Part shown: in pieces, positions 1-8,910 of the stretch | How the letters are laid out: each line of letters begins with the position of its first letter | Position numbering within the stretch: the first letter of the stretch is position 1 | From: Paramicrobacterium fandaimingii | GTDB taxonomy: Bacteria; Actinomycetota; Actinomycetes; Actinomycetales; Microbacteriaceae | NCBI RefSeq assembly: GCF_011751745.2 | Contig: NZ_CP061170.1 | Span: 186,001-250,000 of the forward strand | Direction: 5' to 3' | DNA length: 64,000 nucleotides | Notes under the pieces: model-generated | Told to the model about the DNA's origin: nothing | What the model saw: only the letters and a program-made list of their open reading frames with translations | Database searches by the model: none | Position numbers and translations under genes: made by a program

Positions 1-299
<299 letters not shown>

Positions 300-321
300 C
301 GGTCGGCGCGAGTTCGCGAGT

Positions 322-984
322 TCAGTCGAGGGAACGCAACGCGGCAATGACGCTCTTCAGGTGCGTCTCGACGGCGTTCCGCGCGGCATCCGGATCGCGC
401 GCGACGATCGCGTCGATGATCGCCGCATGCTCGAGCACCGACACCTTTGCTCGGCGTGGGCGCCCAGACAACTTGAACTGATGGCGAACGCTCTGAGCGT
501 GCAGCCGTTCGATGACGGCGGCGGCTGTGGCGTGTTCGCTAATCTCGCGAACGCGAAGATCAAGCAGCTGGTTCAGGCGCGAGTACTCGACCAGATCGCC
601 CTCGGAGACGGCGGTGATCATTTCCTCCCGCAGCTGCGCAAACTCGTTCTGCTGCGTGTCGGTGATGCGTTCGGCCGCTTTCGCCGCGCACAGGCACTCG
701 ACTCCGATGCGCACCTCGAGGATCTCGATGGCCTCCTCAAGTGAGACGGCTCGCACACGGGAGCCGCGGTTGGGGAGGCGCTCGACGAGTCCTTCATTGG
801 CAAGGCGCAGGAGGGCTGTGCGAACTGCGGCGCGACTTGCAGAGAACGTGGCGCTCAGATCGGCCTCGATGAGCCGTTGGTTTGGTGCGTACTCGCCGCG
901 GACGATCACACCACGAATCAGCTCCGTCACGCGCTGCTCGGCGCCGGAGATACCGTCGCGATTCTCGTTGACGACCGTCGACAT
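322..984 (-). CDS. GntR family regulator (FCD/FadR subfamily)
   Basis: A 220-residue protein of usual length for the subfamily. Residues about 15-80 form a winged helix-turn-helix of GntR type (a long helix, then FSASRAAVRTALLRLANEGLV and the wing ending in NRGSRVR). The rest is an all-helical FCD effector domain with the spaced Asp/His metal-ligand pattern of the family. It is transcribed away from the DUF1932 dehydrogenase gene at 1115. The 130-bp gap between them holds TTGTCTACAA, a typical FCD-GntR half-palindrome. Such proteins usually repress catabolic operons and release DNA on binding a small acid. Control of the neighbouring dehydrogenase, demethylase or transporter is inference. Confidence 0.88.
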   Translation of the reverse strand: MSTVVNENRDGISGAEQRVTELIRGVIVRGEYAPNQRLIEADLSATFSASRAAVRTALLRLANEGLVERLPNRGSRVRAVSLEEAIEILEVRIGVECLCAAKAAERITDTQQNEFAQLREEMITAVSEGDLVEYSRLNQLLDLRVREISEHATAAAVIERLHAQSVRHQFKLSGRPRRAKVSVLEHAAIIDAIVARDPDAARNAVETHLKSVIAALRSLD

Positions 985-1037
985 GGATACACTCCTCCGC
1001 TGCAGCTAACGCAACCGATATAGAACCTACGCCATTA

Positions 1038-1047
1038 TTGTCTACAA
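1038..1047. promoter_or_regulatory. Putative GntR (FCD) operator
   Basis: TTGTCTACAA is a near-perfect palindrome between the divergent GntR gene (start 984) and the dehydrogenase gene (start 1115). Sites of the form TTGTnnACAA are established for FCD-type GntR repressors. Assignment to this regulator is inference from position and sequence. Confidence 0.5.
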
Positions 1048-1114
1048 CGCAGACCGGAACTCGTGAGCTGCGTGGCGGGACCGATGACGACGTAAGTCGG
1101 GTGGGGAGGAAATC

Positions 1115-1897
1115 ATGCGCATTGCGGTGCTCGGGCTCGGAGAGGCGGGGAGTATCTACGCATCGGATCTTGCGGGCACCGGGGAGGTCGTGACCGCTGT
1201 CGATCCCAATGCGGGGGAGATTCCGAGGGGCGTCGTGCGCGCGGCGACCATAGCGGATGCCGTTGACGGAGCCGATCTCGTGCTGAGCCTCGTCGGAGCC
1301 GGGGCCGCCGAACACGTGCTCGACGACGCGCTGCCCGCGATGACGACCACGGCGATTTTTGCAGATCTGAATACCGCGGCGCCCGCTGCTGAGCGGGCGT
1401 GGGGTGTTCGGGCAGCCGCGAGCGGCGTCGGGTTTGCCGACGTCGGGGTTCTCGCGCCGGTACCGCGGAAACGGCTTGCGACGCCGCTCATCGTGAGTGG
1501 CGACAGGGGCGAGAGGCTCGTCGAGATGCTCACTCAGCTGGGCATTCCAGCCACGCTCGTCGGCGGGGAAGCCGGCGACGCAAGCTGCCTGCGGATGGTG
1601 CGCAGCGTGTTCATGAAGGGGCTCGCCGCACTGGTATTCGAGACCGCAGAAGCCGCAGAACACGTCGGTGCACGCGAGTGGGCTCTCGAGCAGGTTGCGG
1701 CGGAATTGGGAACAGGAGGAGAGGCCCTTGTGGAGCGCATGCTCACCGGAACAGCGAGGCATGCGGTGCGGCGTGAGGCCGAGATGCAGGATGTGCAGAA
1801 ACTTCTGGAAACCTATGGCGCCCGTCATCCGATGACTGACAGCACGATTGACTGGCTGCAGACCATTGCCAACAGGACACCGCACGAGAGTTCCTGA
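1115..1897 (+). CDS. NAD(P)-binding 6-phosphogluconate-dehydrogenase-like protein with DUF1932
   Basis: A 260-residue protein that begins with a Rossmann motif (IAVLGLGEAG at residues 3-12) of the beta-hydroxyacid dehydrogenase superfamily and ends in an all-helical DUF1932 domain (from about residue 165, motif SCLRMVRSVFMKG). The lysine of that motif occupies the place of the catalytic Lys of 3-hydroxyisobutyrate dehydrogenases. An AGGAGGAAA-like ribosome site sits just before the ATG. It lies between a demethylase fragment and an aromatic-type importer, so oxidation of a hydroxyacid or alcohol from aromatic catabolism is possible. The true substrate is unknown. A divergent GntR gene upstream is the likely regulator. 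Confidence 0.8.
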   Translation: MRIAVLGLGEAGSIYASDLAGTGEVVTAVDPNAGEIPRGVVRAATIADAVDGADLVLSLVGAGAAEHVLDDALPAMTTTAIFADLNTAAPAAERAWGVRAAASGVGFADVGVLAPVPRKRLATPLIVSGDRGERLVEMLTQLGIPATLVGGEAGDASCLRMVRSVFMKGLAALVFETAEAAEHVGAREWALEQVAAELGTGGEALVERMLTGTARHAVRREAEMQDVQKLLETYGARHPMTDSTIDWLQTIANRTPHESS

Positions 1898-1944
1898 GCG
1901 AATGTCACGATCGGGGAACATCCAAGGGATTCGCCCCAAAATCG

Positions 1945-1973
1945 TTGACAATTTCGTTTCCTATCCGTAGCGT
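1945..1973 (+). promoter_or_regulatory. Promoter of the liv-type operon
   Basis: TTGACA (1945-1950) is followed after exactly 17 bp by TAGCGT (1968-1973), a good SigA-type promoter for an actinobacterium. The expected transcript start is near 1980, about 60 bp ahead of the livG ATG at 2039. Confidence 0.65.
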
Positions 1974-1979
1974 CCAATT

Positions 1980-2003
1980 CCAACGGTCACTGATGACCGT
2001 TGG
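1980..2003. promoter_or_regulatory. Perfect 10-bp inverted repeat at the liv operon transcript start
   Basis: CCAACGGTCA at 1980-1989 and TGACCGTTGG at 1994-2003 are exact inverted repeats separated by CTGA. The element begins where the promoter at 1945-1973 should start transcription, an ideal place for a repressor to block elongation. It could instead act as a small 5'-UTR hairpin. The cognate regulator is not identified. Confidence 0.6.
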
Positions 2004-2038
2004 AGATCTTGCACCGTGGCAGATGGAGGGCGACCGAG

Positions 2039-2821
2039 ATGGAAGCACGCCTGCGCCTGCGCGACGTCAATCTGAATTTCGGTGGCATCACTGTGCTCGA
2101 CGACGTCTCGTTCGATGTCGAAGCGAATGCGATCTTCGGTCTGGTCGGACCGAACGGTGCAGGAAAGACCTCGTTGTTCAACTGCATCAGCGGCCACTAC
2201 AAGCCAAGCAGCGGCTCGATAGCGATTGACGAGAACGAGGTGAGCGGTCTCGCTCCCTCGCGGTTGGCCGCACACGGTCTCGCCCGCACCTTTCAGCATC
2301 CGGCTCTGCAGCTCACAGCGACAGTGCTCGAGAACGTTCTCCTCGGGGCTCACACCCGACTGCCAGGCGGCCCGGTTTCGTGGTCGCTGAGATTGCCGTT
2401 CACGGCGCGGAGCGAGCATTCTCTCCGCGAGGAGGCACGCGCACTGCTTGAGAGAGTCGGGCTCGGGTCGGCTGCCGATGTGCCAGCTGATGAACTCAGC
2501 CATGGTCTGCACAAGGGAATCGAGTTGTGCCGGGCGCTGCTGTCGAAGCCGAAGCTGCTCTTGCTCGACGAACCGGCTGCCGGCCTCTCGCACGGGGAGG
2601 TCGAGAGCTTCATCGCCACGGTCAAGGCCCTGCGGGACGAAGGCGACATCACCGTCGTGATCGTCGAGCATCATATGGGACTCATCTCTGCTCTCACCGA
2701 TCGCGTCGTCGTGCTCGACCACGGCCGCACCCTCTTGGAAGGCACAGCGGCAGAAGCGCAGACGAATGCGCGGGTCATCGAGGCGTATCTCGGTCAGGAG
2801 GACGACGATGGCGCTGCTTGA
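2039..2821 (+). CDS. livG: Branched-chain-amino-acid-type ABC importer, ATPase LivG
   Basis: A 260-residue ATPase starting at ATG 2039, chosen because GGAGG lies 10 bp upstream; an in-frame upstream start at 2000 falls inside the inverted repeat. Walker A is GPNGAGKT at residues 37-44, Walker B is LLLLDEP, and the signature is the LivG-like variant SHGLHKG, followed by the family's long HHMG..S switch region. It powers a HAAT-family importer with LivF. It is first gene of a five-gene operon and overlaps livF by 14 bp. Homologous systems import amino acids, but also 4-hydroxybenzoate and other aromatic acids. The demethylase and pobA around it favour an aromatic substrate; that is inference. 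Confidence 0.9.
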   Translation: MEARLRLRDVNLNFGGITVLDDVSFDVEANAIFGLVGPNGAGKTSLFNCISGHYKPSSGSIAIDENEVSGLAPSRLAAHGLARTFQHPALQLTATVLENVLLGAHTRLPGGPVSWSLRLPFTARSEHSLREEARALLERVGLGSAADVPADELSHGLHKGIELCRALLSKPKLLLLDEPAAGLSHGEVESFIATVKALRDEGDITVVIVEHHMGLISALTDRVVVLDHGRTLLEGTAAEAQTNARVIEAYLGQEDDDGAA

Positions 2822-3518
2822 GCTTGCTGACGTGAGAGCTTCCTACGGGCCCGTTCAGGTGCTGGAAAGCGTCTCGCTCTCCGTTCCCGAGGGCGGTGCC
2901 GTCGGAATCCTCGGCGCGAACGGTGCGGGAAAGACCACCACGCTGCGTGCGATAAGCGGCACAGTTCGCACACGCGGCACGATCACGTTTGACGGCCGAA
3001 GCATCCGTGGATTAGGGCCCGACAGGGTTGCCGCGCTCGGCATCGCGCACGTTCCGGAAGGCCGCGGCACCCTCATGCAGCTCACCGTGCGCGAGAATCT
3101 CCGGGTTGGTGCCTACGTACGCAAGGATCGCAAGGGAATCGCGGCCGACATTGACTACTGTCTCGACCTCTTTCCCCAGCTTCACAGTCGAATCTCCTCG
3201 AGCGCGGCCGCGCTTTCGGGGGGCGAGCAGCAGATGCTCGCGGTCGGGCGCGCATTCATGGCGCGCCCCCGTCTGCTTCTGCTCGATGAAGCATCGCTTG
3301 GCCTCGCGCCCAGCACCGCGAAGTCCGTTTACGACGCAATCGGGCGTCTGCGCAAAGAGTCCGGCATTGCCATGCTGATCGTTGAGCAGAATGCGAACCT
3401 GGCCTTTCGGCTCATCGACTCGGCAACCGTGCTCGAAATGGGCCGCAATGCGCTTTCCGGCACCTCCGACGAACTCAAGGGCATGGATGAGATCCGCCGT
3501 GCCTATTTGGGCGGGTGA
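2808..3518 (+). CDS. livF: Branched-chain-amino-acid-type ABC importer, ATPase LivF
   Basis: A 236-residue ATPase; the ATG at 2808 has AGGAGG 6 bp ahead and lies inside the end of livG, so translation is probably coupled. Walker A is GANGAGKTT near residues 36-44, the signature LSGGEQQM is canonical, and Walker B is LLLLDEASLGLAP, the usual LivF form. It ends 3 bp before livH. As in other HAAT importers, LivF and LivG form the ATPase heterodimer under the two permeases LivH and LivM. Confidence 0.92.
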   Translation: MALLELADVRASYGPVQVLESVSLSVPEGGAVGILGANGAGKTTTLRAISGTVRTRGTITFDGRSIRGLGPDRVAALGIAHVPEGRGTLMQLTVRENLRVGAYVRKDRKGIAADIDYCLDLFPQLHSRISSSAAALSGGEQQMLAVGRAFMARPRLLLLDEASLGLAPSTAKSVYDAIGRLRKESGIAMLIVEQNANLAFRLIDSATVLEMGRNALSGTSDELKGMDEIRRAYLGG

Positions 3519-3521
3519 CGC

Positions 3522-4403
3522 ATGGGAACCTTCATCCAGCTGATCGTGGACGGGCTGTCCAGCGGATCGATCTACGCAGCGCTGGCGCTCGCGATTGTTC
3601 TTGTGAACCAGGCAACAGGGCTCATCAACTTCGCGCAGGGCGGCATGGCCGTGCTGTCGGCGTACATCGCCTACGTCTTTGTGCAGCTTGGGGTTCCGAT
3701 CATCCTCGCAATCATGATCACGGTTGTCGTCTCCTTCTTTCTCGGCGGGCTGATTGAGCGGCTCTTGGTGCGGCGCTTCGAACGGGGCGACTCCGACACT
3801 GCGGTTGTTGTGACCATCGGCATCCTGACTCTGGTGACGGGTATCTGCGCCTGGCTGTGGGGATACAACAACAGAGAGTTTCCGTCGATGTTCCCGCTGT
3901 CCAGCGTGAACGTTCTGGGTGCCGTGATCAGCTGGCGCTCGCTGGGAACGATCTTCACGATCGTCGTGATCATGCTTGTGCTGCAGGTGCTGTTTCTGAA
4001 GACGAAGCTCGGACTCGCGTTGCGCGCGGTGGCAATCAACCCGGAGTCGTCCGCGTTCTCGGGACTTCCTGTCGGACGGCTGCTCATGGTGGGCTGGGGG
4101 CTCGCTGCGGGACTCGGCGCCATCGCGGGGACCCTCGTCGCTCCGCGGCTGACGCTCACGCCGGGGATGCTCGATACCGCACTCGTCTACGCGCTCGCCG
4201 CGGTGATCCTCGGCGGTCTGTCTTCACCGCTCGGCGCCGTGGTCGCCGCGTGGTCGATCGGCGTGCTCGAGAACCTGGCGGCCGTCTATGTGCCTCTCGT
4301 CGGCTACGACCTCAAGATCGCGGTGCCGTTCGTGCTCATCTTCGTCATACTGATTTTCCGTCCCCAGGGTCTGTTTGGTCGCAGAGTCGTGGAGCGTGTG
4401 TGA
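3522..4403 (+). CDS. livH: Branched-chain-amino-acid-type ABC importer, permease LivH
   Basis: A 293-residue hydrophobic protein with about eight membrane segments. It opens with the LivH hallmark GLSSGSIYAALALAIVLVNQATGLINFAQG, seen in part at residues 10-40, and carries the cytoplasmic coupling stretch RAVAINPESSAFSGLPV. It starts 3 bp after livF and its stop overlaps the livM start (TGATG). It forms half of the membrane channel of the importer. Confidence 0.92.
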   Translation: MGTFIQLIVDGLSSGSIYAALALAIVLVNQATGLINFAQGGMAVLSAYIAYVFVQLGVPIILAIMITVVVSFFLGGLIERLLVRRFERGDSDTAVVVTIGILTLVTGICAWLWGYNNREFPSMFPLSSVNVLGAVISWRSLGTIFTIVVIMLVLQVLFLKTKLGLALRAVAINPESSAFSGLPVGRLLMVGWGLAAGLGAIAGTLVAPRLTLTPGMLDTALVYALAAVILGGLSSPLGAVVAAWSIGVLENLAAVYVPLVGYDLKIAVPFVLIFVILIFRPQGLFGRRVVERV

Positions 4404-5506
4404 TGACTAAGGCAACGCAGACGAGAGGTGAGATGACGACAGGAGCCCGCGCAGCGTTTTTTCAACGTCCAATGGTTCGGTGGGGCGTCATCATCGTCGT
4501 TGCGGCCGTGCTGGTGATCGCTCCGCTCGTTCTCCCGGTCTTCGCGAACCAAACGCTGATTCGCATCGGCGTCTACGCCGTGGCCGTACTCGGCCTCAAC
4601 ATCGTCATGGGCTACGGCGGGCAGGTGAACCTCGGGCAGATCTTCTTTCTCGGCGTGGGAGCCTATGTCACCGCAATCGGCGTGGAGAACGACTGGAACA
4701 TCGTGTTGGTGTTCATCGCCGCTGTCGCGATTCCCGGTGCGCTCGGACTTCTGATCGCTCTTGCCGCCGCGCGCCTCGGCGGCCTTGCCATCGCCATGGT
4801 CACCATCGCCTTGCCCATCGTCGGTGTGCCTTTGGCCAAACGTCTCTCGGGCGTGACGGGCGGGTCGCAGGGCATTTCTGCCCGCTTTTCGGGCGCTCCC
4901 GAGTGGTCTGGTCTGTATGACGATCAGTGGCAGTTCTATATCGTGCTGGTGATCGCAGCGGCATCCTTCCTTCTGGCTCGCAACTTTGTGCGAGGCAAGT
5001 ACGGCCGTGCCCTCGCCGTCGTCAAAGAGAATGCGGCCGTCGCCGGTTCAATGGGCATCTCTCCCTACAACTACAAGGTGCTCTCCTTTACGATTGGTTC
5101 GCTGCTTGGGGGAGTGAGCGGCTTCCTCTATCTCGTGGCAGTGCAGTACACCTCGCCGGAGACCCTGAGCTTCGGGCATTCCATCAGCTTGCTCGCGGCG
5201 ATGGTCATCGGCGGCGCCGGAAGCATCGCCGGTTCGCTGATCGGTGGTGCGTACTACGTCATCGTTCCTCAGGCCACGAACCTCATCGACCCGAACCTCA
5301 CAACGATCAGCCAGGGAGCCATCCTTCTCGTTGTGCTCTTCCTCTTGCCCGGTGGGCTTGTCAGCCTGCCCCGCTTTTTTCGACGATTCACACGCCGTGC
5401 TTCCGGTGGTGCATCGTCCGCTGGGACGAACGCTCCACATAAGACTCCGCAGGCAGATGCCGGCGCGGAGAGAACCGAAGAGACAGAGAGGCAAGGTCCA
5501 GCATGA
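4403..5506 (+). CDS. livM: Branched-chain-amino-acid-type ABC importer, permease LivM
   Basis: A 367-residue permease starting at the ATG that overlaps the livH stop (TGATG). A second in-frame ATG at 4433, preceded by a GAGG-like sequence, is an alternative that would shorten the tail by ten residues. The LivM motif YGGQVNLGQIFFLGVGAY is near residue 72, followed by many membrane segments and the conserved VKENAAVAGSMGI loop. The C-terminus is a charged tail rich in Ala, Thr and Glu. The stop overlaps the binding-protein start (ATGA). Confidence 0.92.
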   Translation: MTKATQTRGEMTTGARAAFFQRPMVRWGVIIVVAAVLVIAPLVLPVFANQTLIRIGVYAVAVLGLNIVMGYGGQVNLGQIFFLGVGAYVTAIGVENDWNIVLVFIAAVAIPGALGLLIALAAARLGGLAIAMVTIALPIVGVPLAKRLSGVTGGSQGISARFSGAPEWSGLYDDQWQFYIVLVIAAASFLLARNFVRGKYGRALAVVKENAAVAGSMGISPYNYKVLSFTIGSLLGGVSGFLYLVAVQYTSPETLSFGHSISLLAAMVIGGAGSIAGSLIGGAYYVIVPQATNLIDPNLTTISQGAILLVVLFLLPGGLVSLPRFFRRFTRRASGGASSAGTNAPHKTPQADAGAERTEETERQGPA

Positions 5507-6762
5507 AAATGCGAAGGAATGCAAGAGGGGTCATCAGCATCGTCGCGATGACCTCCGTCGCCGCGCTCGCCCTCACGGGCTGCTCCCGCGACAGTGGTGG
5601 TGGCGGAGAGAACGGAGAGTCGGCAAGCCCGGGTATCACCGACACGACAATTACCTTCGGAATCACGAGTCCGCTTACCGGTTCGACGGCAGGCCCCGGC
5701 AACTGCACAGTCGATGGTGCGAAGGCATACTTCGGTGTGAAGAACGACGAGGGCGGCATCAAATTCGGCGACGGCAAGACTCGCACTGTCGAGATCAAAG
5801 CCTATGACGACGGATACGATCCGCAGAAGGCTCTCGCAAACTTCCAGCAGATGGTCTCGGATGGCGTGTTTGCTGCCGGGCTCGGTCTCGGTACGCCGAC
5901 CAACCGAGCATGGCGCGAAGCGGCTATCGACGAGAAGGTCCCTCAGGTTCTCGTGCAGACAGGTGATCCGCTGTTCAGCGATCGCGAAAAGAGCCCCGAA
6001 CAGCTCGGGCTGGTTCCGACCTACCTCGACGAGGGGGCCGCGTTCGGTGATCTGCTGGTGGAGTCAGGCGAGGACCACAAGGTAGCGATCCTCTACCAGA
6101 ACGATGATTACGGCAAAGGCTACGTTGAGGGCTTCAAGGGTGCGATCGAGGATGCCTCGAACATCACCGTCACAGACGAGCTGACGTACGAAGCAACAGA
6201 CACGTCAGTCGATGCTCAGATCACCGAGCTTGCTTCAACAGGCGCCGACGTGATCTTCAACGCGATGTCGATCACCCCTCTGACGATCGCAGCGCTGCAG
6301 AAGGCGCAGGCGTTGGACTGGCTGCCCAGCTGGTTCCTTCCGTCGAACACGTCGAGCCCCGGGGCGATCCTTGAGCCTGGTGGCGCAGACGCGTTCCCCG
6401 GGGTCTACTCGGTGGCATTCTCGCAGTCATCGTCGAGCCCCGCGTTCCAGGAGAGCGACGAAGGAAAGGCGTTCCTTGAGGCAATAGACACGTACACAGA
6501 TCAAGATGGCGCGCCCGCGTTCCCGCACTGCGTGTGGAGCTGGATTGGTGCCGCGACTCTCGAGCAGGCGTTCACGAACATGAAAGAGCCGACGCGCGAG
6601 AGCTTCATGAATGCGCTCTTCGACATCTCGGACTTCTCCGCTCCCTTTATGTTGGAAGGGTCGACCATCGATACGACCACGGACGGCAAGCCGGCAGTGT
6701 CGAATGTGCAGGTGCAGAAGTACAACGGCAAGGGGTACGACGTCGCTGACGCGATAGGTTGA
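5503..6762 (+). CDS. Substrate-binding lipoprotein of the liv-type importer (Peripla_BP_6)
   Basis: A 419-residue lipoprotein: basic N-terminus, hydrophobic core and lipobox LTGC with Cys27 as the lipidation site, then a Gly/Ser-rich linker. The rest is a type I periplasmic-binding fold (ITFGITSPLTG..., AILYQNDDYGKGYVEGFKG) as in LivK and ABC receptors of aromatic acids. In a Gram-positive cell it would sit on the outer face of the membrane and hand ligand to LivHM. It is the last gene of the operon, overlaps livM by 4 bp, and is followed by a strong terminator hairpin. The ligand is unknown; an aromatic carboxylate is the contextual guess. Confidence 0.9.
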   Translation: MKMRRNARGVISIVAMTSVAALALTGCSRDSGGGGENGESASPGITDTTITFGITSPLTGSTAGPGNCTVDGAKAYFGVKNDEGGIKFGDGKTRTVEIKAYDDGYDPQKALANFQQMVSDGVFAAGLGLGTPTNRAWREAAIDEKVPQVLVQTGDPLFSDREKSPEQLGLVPTYLDEGAAFGDLLVESGEDHKVAILYQNDDYGKGYVEGFKGAIEDASNITVTDELTYEATDTSVDAQITELASTGADVIFNAMSITPLTIAALQKAQALDWLPSWFLPSNTSSPGAILEPGGADAFPGVYSVAFSQSSSSPAFQESDEGKAFLEAIDTYTDQDGAPAFPHCVWSWIGAATLEQAFTNMKEPTRESFMNALFDISDFSAPFMLEGSTIDTTTDGKPAVSNVQVQKYNGKGYDVADAIG

Positions 6763-6769
6763 TCGCTCG

Positions 6770-6804
6770 CTGAGGCCCCGAGCATCCTGGCTCCGGGGCC
6801 TCAG
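6770..6804. terminator. Bidirectional hairpin terminator between the liv operon and pobA
   Basis: CTGAGGCCCCG (6770-6780) pairs with CGGGGCCTCAG (6794-6804) around a short loop. It lies between two convergent transcription units, 8 bp after the binding-protein stop and 12 bp before the pobA stop. There is no clear T run. Confidence 0.75.
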
Positions 6805-6816
6805 CCCGACCAAGCG

Positions 6817-8001
6817 TCAGGTCAGCGACTCAAGAGGCCAACCGGTGTATGCCTCAGCGAGATAGCGCCGGCCGGACTCCGACTCAACGACCGAGCGCAG
6901 TTCGCCGAGCTGGCGGCGACGGTCGAACTCCGAGGCACCCGGAGCAACGTGGAGCATGCTCGTCATCCACCACGAGAAGTGCTGTGCCTTCCAGATGCGA
7001 TGCAGTGCTTTCTCTGAGAATGCGTCGAGCAGTCGGGTGTCGTCATCGAGCAGCAGGGCACGCAGAGCCTGATCAAGCAGCACGACATCGGCGATTGCGA
7101 GGTTCATTCCCTTTGCACCCGTTGGCGGAACGGTGTGTGCGGCGTCGCCGATCAAGGCAACCCGTCCGTGCAGGAGCTCGTGCGACACGAAGCTGCGGAA
7201 CCGCAGAACGTCTCGCTGGAAGATCGGCCCCTCATGAAGTGTCGTTCCGGGGACGCGTGACTGGAGCTCTTCCCACAGCTGTTCCTCTGTGTATGCCTGT
7301 GCGTCGGTCTCGGGGTCGCACTGGAAGTACATGCGCTGAATCGTCTCGCTGCGCTGGCTGATCAGCGCGAAGCCGTTGGGGGAATTGCTGTAGATGAGCT
7401 CTTCTGCACTCGGCGGAGCTTCGCACAGCACTCCGAACCATGCGAACGGATACTCGCGAAAGTACCCGCCGGTGTGCGATCCCGTGACGGCCGCGCGCGA
7501 CACGCTGTGTGAACCATCCGCTCCCACGACGAAGTCGGCCTCGATTGCGACCTGTGTGCCATCGGATTCTGTCGTGATGACGCGCGGGCGCGCAGTTTCA
7601 GCATCCTCGATCCGCTCGGCTGTGACGCCGAAGCGCAGGTCATGGCCCCCGGCGAGGCGCACGGCGATGAGGTCTTTGAGCACTTCGTGTTGGGGGTAGA
7701 GAAACACGCCACGCCCAACGAGGGCGTCGAAGTCGATGCGATGACCGTTGCCGGCGAATCGCAGCTCGATGCCGTTGTGGCGCGTGGACTCCGTGCGCAC
7801 TCGCGTGGACGCGCCAGACGACTCGAGGAGCTCGACCGTTCCCTGCTCGAGGATGCCGGCGCGAATCGTCGTCTCGATTTCATCGCGCGAACGTCGATCG
7901 ATCACGACCGACTCGATGTCAGCCTTGCTCAGCAGGTGAGCAAGCATCAGGCCCGCGGGGCCAGCGCCGATGATCGCGACGCGGGTGCGAACGGTTTTCA
8001 T
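6817..8001 (-). CDS. pobA: 4-hydroxybenzoate 3-monooxygenase
   Basis: A 394-residue FAD monooxygenase, the same length as classic PobA. The start at 8001 is set by GAAGGAG nine bases upstream; the frame is open further but lacks a site there. Residues 9-14 carry the dinucleotide motif GAGPAG, followed by the VIDRRSR segment. The family DG motif (VVGADGSHS) and the GD motif (ALIGDAAHTVPPTGAKGMN) are intact. The enzyme hydroxylates 4-hydroxybenzoate to protocatechuate with NAD(P)H and O2 in the cytoplasm. An IclR gene lies 101 bp upstream on the same strand, the usual arrangement for PobR/PcaR-type control. Ring-cleavage genes are not in the window. Confidence 0.93.
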   Translation of the reverse strand: MKTVRTRVAIIGAGPAGLMLAHLLSKADIESVVIDRRSRDEIETTIRAGILEQGTVELLESSGASTRVRTESTRHNGIELRFAGNGHRIDFDALVGRGVFLYPQHEVLKDLIAVRLAGGHDLRFGVTAERIEDAETARPRVITTESDGTQVAIEADFVVGADGSHSVSRAAVTGSHTGGYFREYPFAWFGVLCEAPPSAEELIYSNSPNGFALISQRSETIQRMYFQCDPETDAQAYTEEQLWEELQSRVPGTTLHEGPIFQRDVLRFRSFVSHELLHGRVALIGDAAHTVPPTGAKGMNLAIADVVLLDQALRALLLDDDTRLLDAFSEKALHRIWKAQHFSWWMTSMLHVAPGASEFDRRRQLGELRSVVESESGRRYLAEAYTGWPLESLT

Positions 8002-8102
8002 GTCGTCTCCTTCGACGGATGAGTGCGGTGGTTGCCTCGAACCAGTGTGGGCCACATCCGCGGTGCGCGTGCGGCGCATCCCGTTCAATGGGAAGCAGAC
8101 AA

Positions 8103-8855
8103 TTAGTCGCGTGAGCGATTCAGTGCTTTCTGCACTCGACGAGCGGCTGCCATGAGCGTGGTCAGCGCGTCGATGGTGGGTGCGTCGCGCGGAAGCACGA
8201 CAGAAAGTGCCGCGATCACCGCACCGTTCTGCCGCACCGGCACCGCGACTCCTGTCGAGACGGTCTCGATAGATCCGGGAGCGACGACATGGCCACGCTG
8301 GCGGATGCCTGCGAGCAGGCGACGCAATGAGTCTGGGTCGGTCACGGTGTCTGCCGAGAGGGCACGTAATGGCCTCGCCAGCACCCTCTCGCGCACCTCA
8401 TTCTCGGCGTACGCGAGAAGAACGAGCCCAGACGACGAGGCGTGCAGCGGCAGGCGCCCGGCGATGCGCGTGATGTTCGCCCCCGCGTCGGGGTGGGAAA
8501 GCCGCTCAAGAAAGAGCGCTTCGTCGTGCTCGAGCACGGCGAGCTGCGTGTGCTCTCGCACTCTCGCTTGAACGGTTTCCATGGAGGGCAGCGCGGCTTG
8601 ACGCAGGCGCAGCGCGTGGGATCCGCGCAGCGCCAGTTCCCACAGCCGCATTCCGAGTCGTATGCGATTTGCGTCGTCTCGCTCGAGGAGGCCGCTGTGG
8701 ACCAGCCCGTCGACGATGCGGTGCGCTGTCGACGAGGGCAGCCCGGCGCGTCGACCGATCTCGGATGCTGTCTGCACCGTGCGGTCTGCGGTGAACGTGT
8801 CGAGCACACGCACGACGCGGTCGACCGCTGAATCTCCGCTGGGCGAGTTCGCCAT
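8103..8855 (-). CDS. IclR family regulator, probable regulator of pobA
   Basis: A 250-residue protein read from ATG 8855 (MANSPSGDSAVDRVVRVL). The N-terminal winged helix-turn-helix (TASEIGRRAGLPSSTAHRIVDGLVHSGLLER) is followed by the GAF-like IclR effector domain with the conserved GIRQRGHVV...VSTGVAVPVRQNGAVIAALSV blocks. IclR proteins next to pobA or pca genes respond to 4-hydroxybenzoate or protocatechuate and usually activate. It is directly upstream of pobA on the same strand, so cotranscription is possible. The effector is inferred from position only. Confidence 0.88.
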   Translation of the reverse strand: MANSPSGDSAVDRVVRVLDTFTADRTVQTASEIGRRAGLPSSTAHRIVDGLVHSGLLERDDANRIRLGMRLWELALRGSHALRLRQAALPSMETVQARVREHTQLAVLEHDEALFLERLSHPDAGANITRIAGRLPLHASSSGLVLLAYAENEVRERVLARPLRALSADTVTDPDSLRRLLAGIRQRGHVVAPGSIETVSTGVAVPVRQNGAVIAALSVVLPRDAPTIDALTTLMAAARRVQKALNRSRD

Positions 8856-8910
8856 GTTCCTAGCCTGCCACGGATGGATGCCCCGATCCTCCGCTGTCAG
8901 GGATCCGCCG

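Noticed and set aside
3857..4402. An in-frame extension of livM upstream into livH
   Set aside because: It is a shadow of livH with unnatural composition. The real start is the ATG overlapping the livH stop.
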